Below, piece after piece: positions 21,714 to 28,634 of a DNA stretch of 29,111 bases. Source of the DNA: a virus. Position numbers and translations under genes: made by a program. The notes beneath the pieces are model-generated. The model saw only the letters and a list, made by a program, of their open reading frames with translations. It did not search any database and was not told the DNA's origin. Where the stretch lies: the IMG/VR virus record IMGVR_UViG_3300031524_000062, positions 1 to 29,111 of that record. One strand, 5' to 3'. Every line of letters begins with the position of its first letter. Position 1 is the stretch's first letter.

Positions 21714-23606
21714 ATGCCGACCGCTTTTCCGCTCGCCGCCGATCCGTTTTCTTCCGGTAGCGCCGCCGCGGCGCTCACGTCGCAGCCGAGCCCACTTGCC
21801 GATTCGGACGAGCGGTTGAAGGCGTTCGACGCCAAGGAGGCTGATTTAGCCGGCAAGATCGACACGGTGCGCGCCGACACGAGCAAGCGCAACGAGAAGC
21901 TCGAGGACTACTTCGACCAGAACAAGCCGCCGGTCTACAAGCCGCCCGCGCCTTACAAGGCGCCGGAGGCGTCGAACCCGATGCAGGTGTGGGGCTCGTT
22001 GGCGATGGGCTTCGCTATGCTGGCTTCGCATTTCACGCGCACGCCGATGACGACGGCGCTGAACGCCGGCGCGGCGGTCATGAAAGCGTTCAAAGAGAAG
22101 GACATCGAGGCCGCCACGTCCGCCTATCAGCAGTGGAAGGACGCCAACACGCAGGCGCTCGACATGGCGAAGTACCAGCAGGCCGCCTACGCGAACCTGA
22201 TGACGACGGTCGAGCGGCGCGAGAAGAACGATATTGATCTCTCCAAGGACCAGATGGCCGATGTGCGGGCGCAGATGACAGCGCTGGCCTCGGCGTTCAA
22301 GGACGAGACGATGCTGAAGCTCGGCGAGACGCACGACGACAACGCGCAGAAGCTCGAGTTCGATCGGCGTCAACACGAAATGGATATGCTCCAAACCCAA
22401 AGCGACAAATTGGCGCAGGGCTGGGAGAAGATACAGGGCCAAGTCCAGGGCGCACGCGACGAAGCCGAAGCGAAGCAGTCGCAGCCCTACAAGGACGCGA
22501 TCTCCAGCGGTGACACGACGGGCGCCTTCAAGCTGCTCGCCGAGGCGAATCCTGACAAATACTTGGAGAAATACCAAGCCGAAAAGGATCGCCAGACCAA
22601 GGAGCAGGACAGCTCCGCCGGTCAGGCGAAGCAGCAATACGACGCCTGGGCGGCGTCGCCCGAGGGCCAAGCGTCGCCGCCTGACGCTCGAATGAAGAAA
22701 GAGGCTCAGATTTACGGCTCGTTCAAGTCGCAGGGCGGCGCGCGGCTGCTGCCACCGTTGACCGACGAGAACAAGCATTGGCAGGCCCAGCAGCTCGCGA
22801 CTTATGAGCTGCCGGTTCCCGGTCAGTTCCAGATTGCTCGTGAGCCGGGCTGGGATGGGCCAGACGGCGCGATCGCCGAGGCGCAGAAGATTAATCCGGC
22901 TTTCAACCCGGCCAAGTACAAGGCCGTGATGGCGGCGCGGCAGAAGCTGACGAGCGGTAAGGATGCCGACGCGATTGCTTCCTACGTGCGACTCGATCAG
23001 CACTTGGACTTCTTCAAGGGCCTCGTCGACAAGCTGACCGACACGTCCGACATCAAGCTGGCCGACAAGATCGCGGCGGCGTGGGGCCGTGAGACCGGCG
23101 ACCCGAATGTCACGTCCTACGAAACCGCGCTGTCGCTGGTCGGCGACGAAATCGTCAAGGCGGCGACCGGCGCGGGCGTCGCGGGAGCGCTTGGCGATCG
23201 CGAGGAGATTAAGAAGAACTTCGACCCGTCGCTGTCCAAGGACCAGTTGCGCGCCAACGTCAACGCCGCGCAGGTGCTGGTCGGCGGCGCGATGGTGTCG
23301 ACGATCAACAAGTACCGCTCGACGCTGTCGCCGCAGGAAGTGACTGACGCGGTTGGCTCTCGCGAAGTGATGGAACATTTTCACGTCGATCCCGACACCG
23401 GCAGACCGCGTGTCGAAGGGGCCTATGACTTCGGCGGCCAGAAATACAAGGTCGGGCCGAACGGCGTCGCGGTCGAGGCAGGCGCGCCCGCGGCTGGCGG
23501 CGCGCCGCAGGGCGGCTTCAAGGCGCGTTGGACCGACAAGAGCGGCAAGCCGTTTGGCCTCGTGAACGGAAAATATGTCTATGAAGACGGGACACCGGTG
23601 CAATGA
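21714..23606 (+). CDS. Internal virion (ejection) protein, large helical
   Basis: The 630-residue product is mostly helical and charged. A Pro-rich segment lies near residues 65-85. A hydrophobic stretch (VWGSLAMGFAMLASHFTRTP) begins about residue 92, and long coiled-coil-like regions follow (about 120-260, with many Gln/Lys/Glu). It sits between the Ala-rich protein and the transglycosylase, the second position of the ejection trio. Its stop, TGA 23604-23606, overlaps an ATG that was probably the original start of the next virion gene. Confidence 0.65.
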   Translation: MPTAFPLAADPFSSGSAAAALTSQPSPLADSDERLKAFDAKEADLAGKIDTVRADTSKRNEKLEDYFDQNKPPVYKPPAPYKAPEASNPMQVWGSLAMGFAMLASHFTRTPMTTALNAGAAVMKAFKEKDIEAATSAYQQWKDANTQALDMAKYQQAAYANLMTTVERREKNDIDLSKDQMADVRAQMTALASAFKDETMLKLGETHDDNAQKLEFDRRQHEMDMLQTQSDKLAQGWEKIQGQVQGARDEAEAKQSQPYKDAISSGDTTGAFKLLAEANPDKYLEKYQAEKDRQTKEQDSSAGQAKQQYDAWAASPEGQASPPDARMKKEAQIYGSFKSQGGARLLPPLTDENKHWQAQQLATYELPVPGQFQIAREPGWDGPDGAIAEAQKINPAFNPAKYKAVMAARQKLTSGKDADAIASYVRLDQHLDFFKGLVDKLTDTSDIKLADKIAAAWGRETGDPNVTSYETALSLVGDEIVKAATGAGVAGALGDREEIKKNFDPSLSKDQLRANVNAAQVLVGGAMVSTINKYRSTLSPQEVTDAVGSREVMEHFHVDPDTGRPRVEGAYDFGGQKYKVGPNGVAVEAGAPAAGGAPQGGFKARWTDKSGKPFGLVNGKYVYEDGTPVQ

Positions 23607-23626
23607 GCCTGCTGGATGACAGCGCT
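23603..23626 (+). repeat. Repeat copy R1 of the virion-transglycosylase start
   Basis: ATGAGCCTGCTGGATGACAG (plus CGCT) matches the first 24 bases of the transglycosylase gene at 24172 in 21 of 24 positions. The ATG overlaps the previous gene's TGA, like other junctions here. The frame continues for only 47 codons to a TGA at 23744-23746. This looks like the original gene start, stranded when the moron cassette was inserted. Confidence 0.7.
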
Positions 23627-23632
23627 TTGTTT

Positions 23633-23926
23633 TTAAGAGGCGGCTCGGTGAGGTGCCCATTCGATGTCGTCAATAATAGCGATGTCGTCAGACCCGAAAC
23701 ATTCTTTGGAGAAAATCTTAACCATTTTTTCCACCCACTCTTTTGAATCGCGTAGGAGCTTGAACGATGTTCTGCTGCTACCAGCTACGTAGATACGCGC
23801 TTCATACCTGCCTTCTGAATTTTTCACTATCAGAGCTACGAGCGCGCTATCACCTTCAAAGCGTGTGTCCGAGACAAGTTGGTAGATTGTTATGCCGTGG
23901 CGAAATTTTTGCCAGCGTAGCGCCAT
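23633..23926 (-). CDS. Moron-type hypothetical protein, 97 residues
   Basis: The ATG at 23926 is preceded by GGGGGT five bases away; an upstream GTG at 24031 would run through the promoter and is rejected. The gene is lower in GC than its neighbours, runs against them and has its own promoter (TTGACA at 23978-23983, leftward). The product starts MALRWQKFRHGITIYQL. It has mixed strands and helices (ALVALIVKN, YEARIYVAG, WVEKMVKIFSKE) and an acidic stretch DDIAIIDDIEW. No signal or membrane segment is seen. These are the marks of a phage moron; its function is unknown. Confidence 0.7.
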   Translation of the reverse strand: MALRWQKFRHGITIYQLVSDTRFEGDSALVALIVKNSEGRYEARIYVAGSSRTSFKLLRDSKEWVEKMVKIFSKECFGSDDIAIIDDIEWAPHRAAS

Positions 23927-23954
23927 TTTAACCCCCGTGCTTGGTCGGGTTGAT

Positions 23955-23983
23955 TTGATACCATGGTATGGATTAAGTGTCAA
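23955..23983 (-). promoter_or_regulatory. Leftward promoter with ATACCATGGTAT operator (site B)
   Basis: Reading leftward: TTGACA (23983-23978), a 17-base spacer, then TATCAA (23960-23955) as the -10. The perfect palindrome ATACCATGGTAT (23958-23969) covers the -10 upstream edge and spacer, where a bound repressor would block polymerase. Initiation would fall about 20 bases before the moron ATG. Confidence 0.7.
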
Positions 23984-24016
23984 GGGCGGTGAACTAAAAT
24001 GAACCTCTTGGATGGC
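23978..24016 (+). repeat. Repeat copy R2 (promoter -35 through MNLLDG start)
   Basis: These 39 bases match 24151-24189 (R3) at 31 positions, including TGTCAA at the left and CTAAAATGA plus CCTCTTGGATG on the right. The ATG at 23999 opens a frame of 53 codons ending TAG 24158-24160. It is a second remnant of the transglycosylase start. Together with R1 and R3 it divides the inserted region into two segments of 396 and 173 bases. Confidence 0.7.
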
Positions 24017-24024
24017 GCGGTCGT

Positions 24025-24060
24025 CAGGCACGAGACTCCTGCAAAGGAATCTCGTGCCTG
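24025..24060 (+). ncRNA. Long hairpin with GCAA tetraloop inside the inserted segment
   Basis: An 11-bp perfect stem, CAGGCACGAGA (24025-24035) with TCTCGTGCCTG (24050-24060), is followed by a C-A mismatch, then TCCT/AGGA pairs and a GCAA loop. GCAA is a GNRA tetraloop only on the plus-strand RNA, which favours a rightward transcript. No T-run follows, so it is not an intrinsic terminator. It could be a small structured RNA, an mRNA barrier or a protein-binding site; the RNA label is tentative. The rest of the 23927-24171 gap holds only the promoters and repeats. Confidence 0.45.
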
Positions 24061-24126
24061 CTGGCGCTACGTGTCAGCCAGAACTGCCGTTCTTCGGATT
24101 TTGCACTCCTTCTCGGCCTCGGCTAT

Positions 24127-24156
24127 TACATACCATGGTATCAAGCTCGATGTCAA
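24127..24156 (-). promoter_or_regulatory. Leftward promoter with ATACCATGGTAT operator (site C)
   Basis: Reading leftward: TTGACA (24156-24151), an 18-base spacer, then TATGTA (24132-24127). The perfect palindrome lies at 24130-24141. The transcript would cross the hairpin at 24025-24060 and then enter the moron's promoter region. No good ORF lies directly downstream, so it may be the control region of a lost or RNA-only moron. Confidence 0.6.
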
Positions 24157-24171
24157 CTAGCGTGATCTAAA

Positions 24172-27018
24172 ATGAGCCTCTTGGATGACAGCACTGCGCT
24201 CGACCAAACGACGCCTTGGGCGCCGACGGTTCTTGCGCCGCCCCCGGAGGCCGCTCCCCAGCCTGCGGTGAAGCCCGGCAAGATCACGCCCGAGACCCAT
24301 CCGGGCTACTTCAACGCGCCCGCGCCGGCGGCCGGCGGCGCTCCCGCCGGTCCGCAGCTGGCAGCGAGCGCCTCGCCCGCCGCTCCGCAGCCGGCGGGCG
24401 GCGACTATATGGCGACCGTGCGCCGACGCGAGAGCGGCGGCAACGACATGGCGGCCAACGGCGCGGCGTTCGGCCGCTACCAGTTCACCCAGCGGACGTG
24501 GTTGGGCGTCGCTGCTTCGCACCCTGAGCTGGGGCTGCGGCCCGAGGACATCTGGAACGGCGACAAGCAGGATCAGGCGATGAAAGCGCTGACCGCCGAC
24601 AATACGCGCGTCCTGCAGAAAGAGGGCTTGGACGCCAGCGGCGGCAATCTCTACATGATGCACTTCCTCGGGACCGGGGGCGGTCCGAAGTTTCTGAAAG
24701 CGATGCAGGCCGAGCCAACGGCCAACGCCGCGGCGATGTTTCCGCTCGAAGCGAAATACAATCCGACGATCTTCTTTCACGGCGGCGACCCGAATCAGCC
24801 GAGAAATCTGAGCCAGATCTACGGAATGATGACCAAGGACTTCGGTGGAACGGCTGTCGAGGCCGCTCAGACGAAATCCGTCGAAAATTCTCAGCCCCAG
24901 ATCGCTTCCGACGCGATTTCAGACGCGACGAACGACGCTTCGCTGCCGCCGTTGCCGGCCGGCGCCAAGCCGATCGAAGCCGCGTCGGAAGTTGCCGAGC
25001 CGGGCGAGAACCTGCCGCCGCTGCCGGCCGGCGCCAAGCCGATCACGCCGCAAGAGGCTTATGAGCAGGACGTCAACAAAGGCGGCTACGAGTCGCAGAT
25101 CAAGGTCGAGAAGGATCAAGCGCCGGATTACGCGCATCGGCTGATGGCCAACCTCGCCGGCGACCCTGAGTTTCTAGCGCCGAAGTCGCCAGGCGAGTTC
25201 GCCAAGGACGAGGCGTCGGGCGCGGCGGGCGCTCTCGCGGGCGCGGCGCGCGCACCGTTCGAACTGTTCTCGGGCATCCCTGGCGACGTGGGCGAAGGCT
25301 CAGCCGAAGCCGCTCGTCTGCTGGGGAAAGTCGGCTCGCCGCAGGCGCAGACCTTCGGCAACGTGGCTGCGCAGTTGGTTCCGGTCGGCGCTGGGGCCAA
25401 GGCGGCAGGCACGGTCGGCAAGGAACTGGTCGAGGAAGGACCGACGCTGGCGCGGCTCGGGCGCGGCGTTTTCGAGGGCGCGCGGGGCGGCGCGGGCGCC
25501 GGGCTGATGACGCCGACCGACGAAACCGATCCTAAGAAGCGCGCTGATGAGAAGCTGAAGCAGGCGATGGTCGGCGGCGCAGTTGGCGGCGCGGCGGGCG
25601 GCGCCTTTCCGGCGATCGCCGGCGGCGCCAAGTGGGTCGGCAAGGAAGTCGGCGACGTTTGGGGCGGCGAGGCGCGCCGACTGTCCGAGGAGTTGCGCAA
25701 GGGCGTCAACGCCGAGACCGGCAAGGCGCTGACCGCCGAGGAGCGGACCGCCAAGCTGGCACAGATCGACAAGATGGGCGCCAAGAAGGAAGCAGCGGCC
25801 GGCGTGGCCGACACGGCGGCGCACCAGGAGAAGATCACCGCCGAGGCCGCCGAGGCCGCCAAACCGGTTTCGACGCCCGAGGCGTTGGGCGAGCAGGTTC
25901 ACCAGACAGCGGTCGCCGATATGGAGGCTTTGAAGGCCGAGCGCGCCACGAAGTCGGGCTTCGACAAGGCCGTCAAGTCAGATGGCGGCGCGCCGTCGGT
26001 GCCGACGGGTCGCTTCGCCGCTGAAGCCAAGGCGGCGGAAGCTGAGACCAAGAGCTCCGAACTCAAGGCGGCGCTCAGCCAATTCCGTAAGTCGTTGACC
26101 AACGCGCCGAGCGTCAAGGGGCAGCCGGCGATTCAAGCGGTGTCGATCCGCCAGGCGCGTGAAATCCTCGAGACGCTCAACAAGCACATCGACGAGATGT
26201 CGCCCAACGCCGCTCATCGGCTGACCGAAGTTCGCGACGATTTTCTGGCGAATTTGGAGAAAACACATCCGCAGATGAAGGCGGCACGCGAGGCCTACGC
26301 GCGGCTCAGCCGGCCGCTTGACGTCTATGAGCGAACCGGCGCGCTTAAGAAAGCTGCGATGGAAGATCCCTACTCCGGCGCCGGAACGATGGACCCGGTG
26401 GCGATCAAGCGCGCCGTCACCGGCAAGACGCAAGCCGGGGCCGAGGCGCTCCAACGTCTGATCCAGAAGAACCCGGCGATTCGCGAGTCGACGCGCAATG
26501 TCTTGCAGCACGAGCTTTACGGCTCGGGCGCGACGGCGCGCACGCCGACGGCGGCGCAACTGCGCTCGTTCCTCAGCAACAATCGGATGGTGCTGGAGAA
26601 GACGGGTCTCGACAAGGAGTTCTCCGCAATCAAGCCGAGCTTGGAGGCTGTCGAGGCAGCGCCGCGGCGCGCGGCGGAGACGCAGCGCAATATCGAGGAT
26701 CTCGCCAAAACAAAGACCAAAGCGGTCGCCGCGCGCAGCGACATCCGTCGTCTCGAGATCGAGATGAACGAACCGAAGAACACGCCGAAGCAAATCGTCT
26801 CGGCGGCGGAGTCGACGGCCAAGAAGCTGTACGATCGCGGCTCGATCAGTGAGGCCCAATACCAGAAGTTCTTCAGCGCTGTGCGTGAGGCCGAGACAAA
26901 GAACGCCGATCACGAACACGCGGTCAGGCTCGCCAAGATGGTCGGCGCCGCCGTCGCTGTCGGGCTCATGGGCGAAGAGGCCGGTCGGTACATCCAGCAC
27001 CGGGTCAATGTTCGATGA
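24172..27018 (+). CDS. Virion transglycosylase / internal ejection protein
   Basis: The 948-residue product is the third ejection-type protein. After a Pro/Ala-rich leader (10-78) comes a lysozyme-like transglycosylase domain: RRRESGGND with Glu87 as likely catalytic acid, AFGRYQFTQRTW (99-110) and YMMHFLGTGG (161-170). It would cut peptidoglycan during DNA entry. Two LPPLPAGAKPI repeats lie at 258-268 and 281-291. Gly/Ala-rich, membrane-active-like stretches (about 340-500) and long helices to the C-terminus follow, as in T7 gp16-like proteins. The start lacks a ribosome binding site and is the third copy (R3) of a repeated start sequence. Confidence 0.75.
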   Translation: MSLLDDSTALDQTTPWAPTVLAPPPEAAPQPAVKPGKITPETHPGYFNAPAPAAGGAPAGPQLAASASPAAPQPAGGDYMATVRRRESGGNDMAANGAAFGRYQFTQRTWLGVAASHPELGLRPEDIWNGDKQDQAMKALTADNTRVLQKEGLDASGGNLYMMHFLGTGGGPKFLKAMQAEPTANAAAMFPLEAKYNPTIFFHGGDPNQPRNLSQIYGMMTKDFGGTAVEAAQTKSVENSQPQIASDAISDATNDASLPPLPAGAKPIEAASEVAEPGENLPPLPAGAKPITPQEAYEQDVNKGGYESQIKVEKDQAPDYAHRLMANLAGDPEFLAPKSPGEFAKDEASGAAGALAGAARAPFELFSGIPGDVGEGSAEAARLLGKVGSPQAQTFGNVAAQLVPVGAGAKAAGTVGKELVEEGPTLARLGRGVFEGARGGAGAGLMTPTDETDPKKRADEKLKQAMVGGAVGGAAGGAFPAIAGGAKWVGKEVGDVWGGEARRLSEELRKGVNAETGKALTAEERTAKLAQIDKMGAKKEAAAGVADTAAHQEKITAEAAEAAKPVSTPEALGEQVHQTAVADMEALKAERATKSGFDKAVKSDGGAPSVPTGRFAAEAKAAEAETKSSELKAALSQFRKSLTNAPSVKGQPAIQAVSIRQAREILETLNKHIDEMSPNAAHRLTEVRDDFLANLEKTHPQMKAAREAYARLSRPLDVYERTGALKKAAMEDPYSGAGTMDPVAIKRAVTGKTQAGAEALQRLIQKNPAIRESTRNVLQHELYGSGATARTPTAAQLRSFLSNNRMVLEKTGLDKEFSAIKPSLEAVEAAPRRAAETQRNIEDLAKTKTKAVAARSDIRRLEIEMNEPKNTPKQIVSAAESTAKKLYDRGSISEAQYQKFFSAVREAETKNADHEHAVRLAKMVGAAVAVGLMGEEAGRYIQHRVNVR

Positions 27019-27341
27019 GCGACCTTCTCGACACGATCGACGAGGCCGCGGCAAGCCTGTTGGACGCCGCTGGGTTCGGTGCTAAGGTGGAGGGCGCCGA
27101 GCCGCCGAAGGTCGAATTGTCGGATCGCGTCAAGGCCTTTCAGGCGGTCGTCGATTGGGCCAAGACGCGCAACGTGCTGAAGCCGCCGGAGCGAGGGAAG
27201 ACCAAGTTCGATGACATCAAGCGACAGTTCAGTGAGACGCCTAAGCGTCGAGGACGTCCCCCAGCGGCCGAGAGCAGTTCCGAACCCGCCGAACCCGGCG
27301 CCCCAGACCCCGCCGGTGGAACCGGACTCTTCGACGCATGA
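27015..27341 (+). CDS. Small hypothetical protein after virion transglycosylase
   Basis: The ATG overlaps the transglycosylase stop (ATGA). The 108-residue product has an acidic helical N-terminus (MSDLLDTIDEAAASLLDAAG), a helical middle (VKAFQAVVDWAKTR) and a basic-to-acidic disordered tail (PKRRGRPPAAESSSEP), which includes an AT-hook-like RRGRPP. Its last 131 bases overlap the next gene in another frame. DNA binding by the RGRPP segment is possible but unproven. Confidence 0.65.
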   Translation: MSDLLDTIDEAAASLLDAAGFGAKVEGAEPPKVELSDRVKAFQAVVDWAKTRNVLKPPERGKTKFDDIKRQFSETPKRRGRPPAAESSSEPAEPGAPDPAGGTGLFDA

Positions 27342-27546
27342 CACGCTCGTCGCCACGCTCAGGGGAATTGGCTTTATTCTCGCCCCGAAAGCGCTGATGC
27401 TGGTGGCTGTTATCTTCGTTTTCACTTTGGCTCTTTACGCGATGCGAGAGCAAACACTCAACAGCCTCTTAATCCTGTGTGTGTTCACTGTTGGCGTGAT
27501 ACTTCCTCTCGTGCTTCTTGATCTTCGTCGTGGGAGAGGTCTATGA
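27211..27546 (+). CDS. Two-TM small membrane protein, holin candidate
   Basis: The 111-residue product has a Ser/Pro-rich N-terminal ~50 residues, then two clear membrane helices (PKALMLVAVIFVFTLALYAM and LNSLLILCVFTVGVILPLVL) joined by a short loop, and a basic tail DLRRGRGL. That is the layout of class II holins, which permeabilise the membrane for lysis. The start ATG at 27211 lies 131 bases inside the previous gene; a later GTG, around 27292, would lessen the overlap. No endolysin is adjacent, so the holin call rests only on topology. Confidence 0.55.
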   Translation: MTSSDSSVRRLSVEDVPQRPRAVPNPPNPAPQTPPVEPDSSTHDTLVATLRGIGFILAPKALMLVAVIFVFTLALYAMREQTLNSLLILCVFTVGVILPLVLLDLRRGRGL

Positions 27547-27607
27547 CCCCGCCAAACCGCACCCTACCGGAGCTAGCCGTAACCTAGCAGGCCGCGCCAG
27601 AGACGTA

Positions 27608-27635
27608 TCCATACCATAGTATTGAAAGCAGTCAA
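27608..27635 (-). promoter_or_regulatory. Leftward promoter-like site with ATACCATAGTAT palindrome (site D)
   Basis: Reading leftward: TTGACT (27635-27630), a 16-base spacer, then TATGGA (27613-27608). The near-palindrome ATACCATAGTAT (27611-27622) differs from the perfect sites by one base. It would transcribe antisense into the two-TM gene, with no leftward ORF of quality, so it is either a bare operator or the remnant of a lost moron. The remainder of 27547-27665 shows only the AAGGAC ribosome binding site of the next gene. Confidence 0.5.
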
Positions 27636-27665
27636 GCCCTCTAAAGGCGAAAAGGACAAAATCCG

Positions 27666-28307
27666 ATGCAACTTGTGGGCTCAGGCAATCAGGCCAAGCG
27701 CCATCCTCTCTTCACCGCGGACGGCTCAGTTACGACCGGCGGCACGCCGCAGCTAATCTTGCCGGAGACGCCGTCCCGCTCCTTTCTGATGCTGCAGAAT
27801 GTGTCGGCGGGGCCGCTGTGGTTTGAGTTCGGCTCGGCGCGCGCCACGGCGGCACTGACCAACGGCGCTATCAGTTCGATCACGGTGACGAACGCCGGCT
27901 TCAACTTCTCCAAGCCGCCGGTCGTGCGCTTCGCCGGCGGCGGCTATTCGGGAAACACGGCTTTCCTCGGTCTCAATCAGCCGGGCGGCAACGGGCCCAA
28001 CTCGTCGATCGTCGCCGGGAGAGTCGCGCGCGCCCACTGCGTGATGACCGGCTCGACGCCGAATCTGTCCATTTCGTCGATCGTCATCGATGATCCTGGC
28101 GCCGGCTACGTGATCGCACCCTACGTCTTCATCATGAATAGCGATCTCGACCCCTATGGCTGCGCCGTGCCGTCGGCGACGTCGGGCATGCTGCTGTCGG
28201 CGGCCAGCGCGCCGCTCATTCTCAACGGCACGTCGTGCCCCACGGATTCGATCGCGATGTTCGGCGGAACGACCGGCTGGGCTTTTCTCTGTCGATGGAT
28301 GACGTGA
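27666..28307 (+). CDS. Structural protein with two GxGY-type repeats
   Basis: AAGGAC precedes the ATG by about eight bases. The 213-residue product has an N-terminal beta domain (LMLQNVSAGPLWFEFG). Two units of the repeat seen in the nozzle follow: TNAGFNFSKPPVVRFAGGG (residues 75-93) and DDPGAGYVIAPYVFI (142-156). The C-terminus ends SIAMFGGTTGWAFLCRWMT. A virion surface or tail-accessory role is likely from the company it keeps. Confidence 0.65.
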   Translation: MQLVGSGNQAKRHPLFTADGSVTTGGTPQLILPETPSRSFLMLQNVSAGPLWFEFGSARATAALTNGAISSITVTNAGFNFSKPPVVRFAGGGYSGNTAFLGLNQPGGNGPNSSIVAGRVARAHCVMTGSTPNLSISSIVIDDPGAGYVIAPYVFIMNSDLDPYGCAVPSATSGMLLSAASAPLILNGTSCPTDSIAMFGGTTGWAFLCRWMT

Positions 28308-28308
28308 G

Positions 28309-28425
28309 ATGAAGAGAATTTTGTTCGCCGCACTTGCAGCGGCTTGGCTCTGCTCGCCGGCGCAAGCTGAGACGGCCTCGGCCTTCACCGTGTCGGCGTG
28401 CGGCGGTCAATCGCTGACGGCGTGA
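28309..28425 (+). CDS. Short secreted peptide, possibly frameshifted
   Basis: The frame starts two bases after the previous stop and gives 38 residues. A standard signal peptide (MKRILFAALAAAWLCSPAQA, cleavage after AQA) is followed by only 18 residues, including one Cys. Another frame continues coding-like (GVTPDPTYTQPAIGEIA) and ends with a TGA that overlaps the next GTG. This suggests the true protein was longer and that a one-base change truncated it. Phage tail-fibre clusters often carry short secreted Cys-containing proteins of this kind. Confidence 0.5.
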   Translation: MKRILFAALAAAWLCSPAQAETASAFTVSACGGQSLTA

Positions 28426-28468
28426 CGCCTGACCCGACCTACACGCAGCCGGCAATTGGCGAAATCGC

Positions 28469-28624
28469 GTGACTTGGCTCGCCATCTTCTGGCTCGCTTG
28501 TCTCGGCGGCTTTCTGACCCTTTGTGAGCGCGCGCCGCTCGTCGACTGGCCCAATCGAAAGGCTGAGCCATGCATGACCCCTGCTTGCCGCGGGGCGTTG
28601 GTGGAGAGAGTGAAATTATGGTAG
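28469..28624 (+). CDS. 51-residue membrane protein
   Basis: The start is GTG 28469, overlapping a TGA of the alternative frame upstream (GTGA). The product opens with one membrane helix (MTWLAIFWLACLGGFLTL), followed by a charged, Cys-containing tail (EPCMTPACRG). The stop is TAG at 28622-28624, ten bases before the next gene. There is no clear ribosome binding site. Spanin-like or unknown; weak. Confidence 0.4.
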   Translation: MTWLAIFWLACLGGFLTLCERAPLVDWPNRKAEPCMTPACRGALVERVKLW

Positions 28625-28634
28625 GCTCGTCGCT

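Noticed and set aside
21846-23660. Long leftward reading frame of 604 codons opposite the 630-residue ejection gene
   Set aside because: It is a mirror frame of a GC-biased gene. The product is Arg/Leu/His-rich without motifs, and the rightward frame has coupling and plausible domains.
23927-24031. Extension of the moron protein to a GTG at 24031
   Set aside because: It would translate through the site B promoter and operator. The ATG at 23926 has a better ribosome binding site, and the extension looks unlike protein.
23958-24141. The palindromes contain CCATGG and might be restriction-site or cloning artefacts
   Set aside because: The flanking ATA/TAT arms and the nearby TTGACA are also conserved, and two of the four sites lack CCATGG.
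28400-28430. Programmed -1 frameshift in the secreted peptide gene
   Set aside because: No slippery heptamer or downstream structure is visible at the frame change; a simple mutation or error is more likely.
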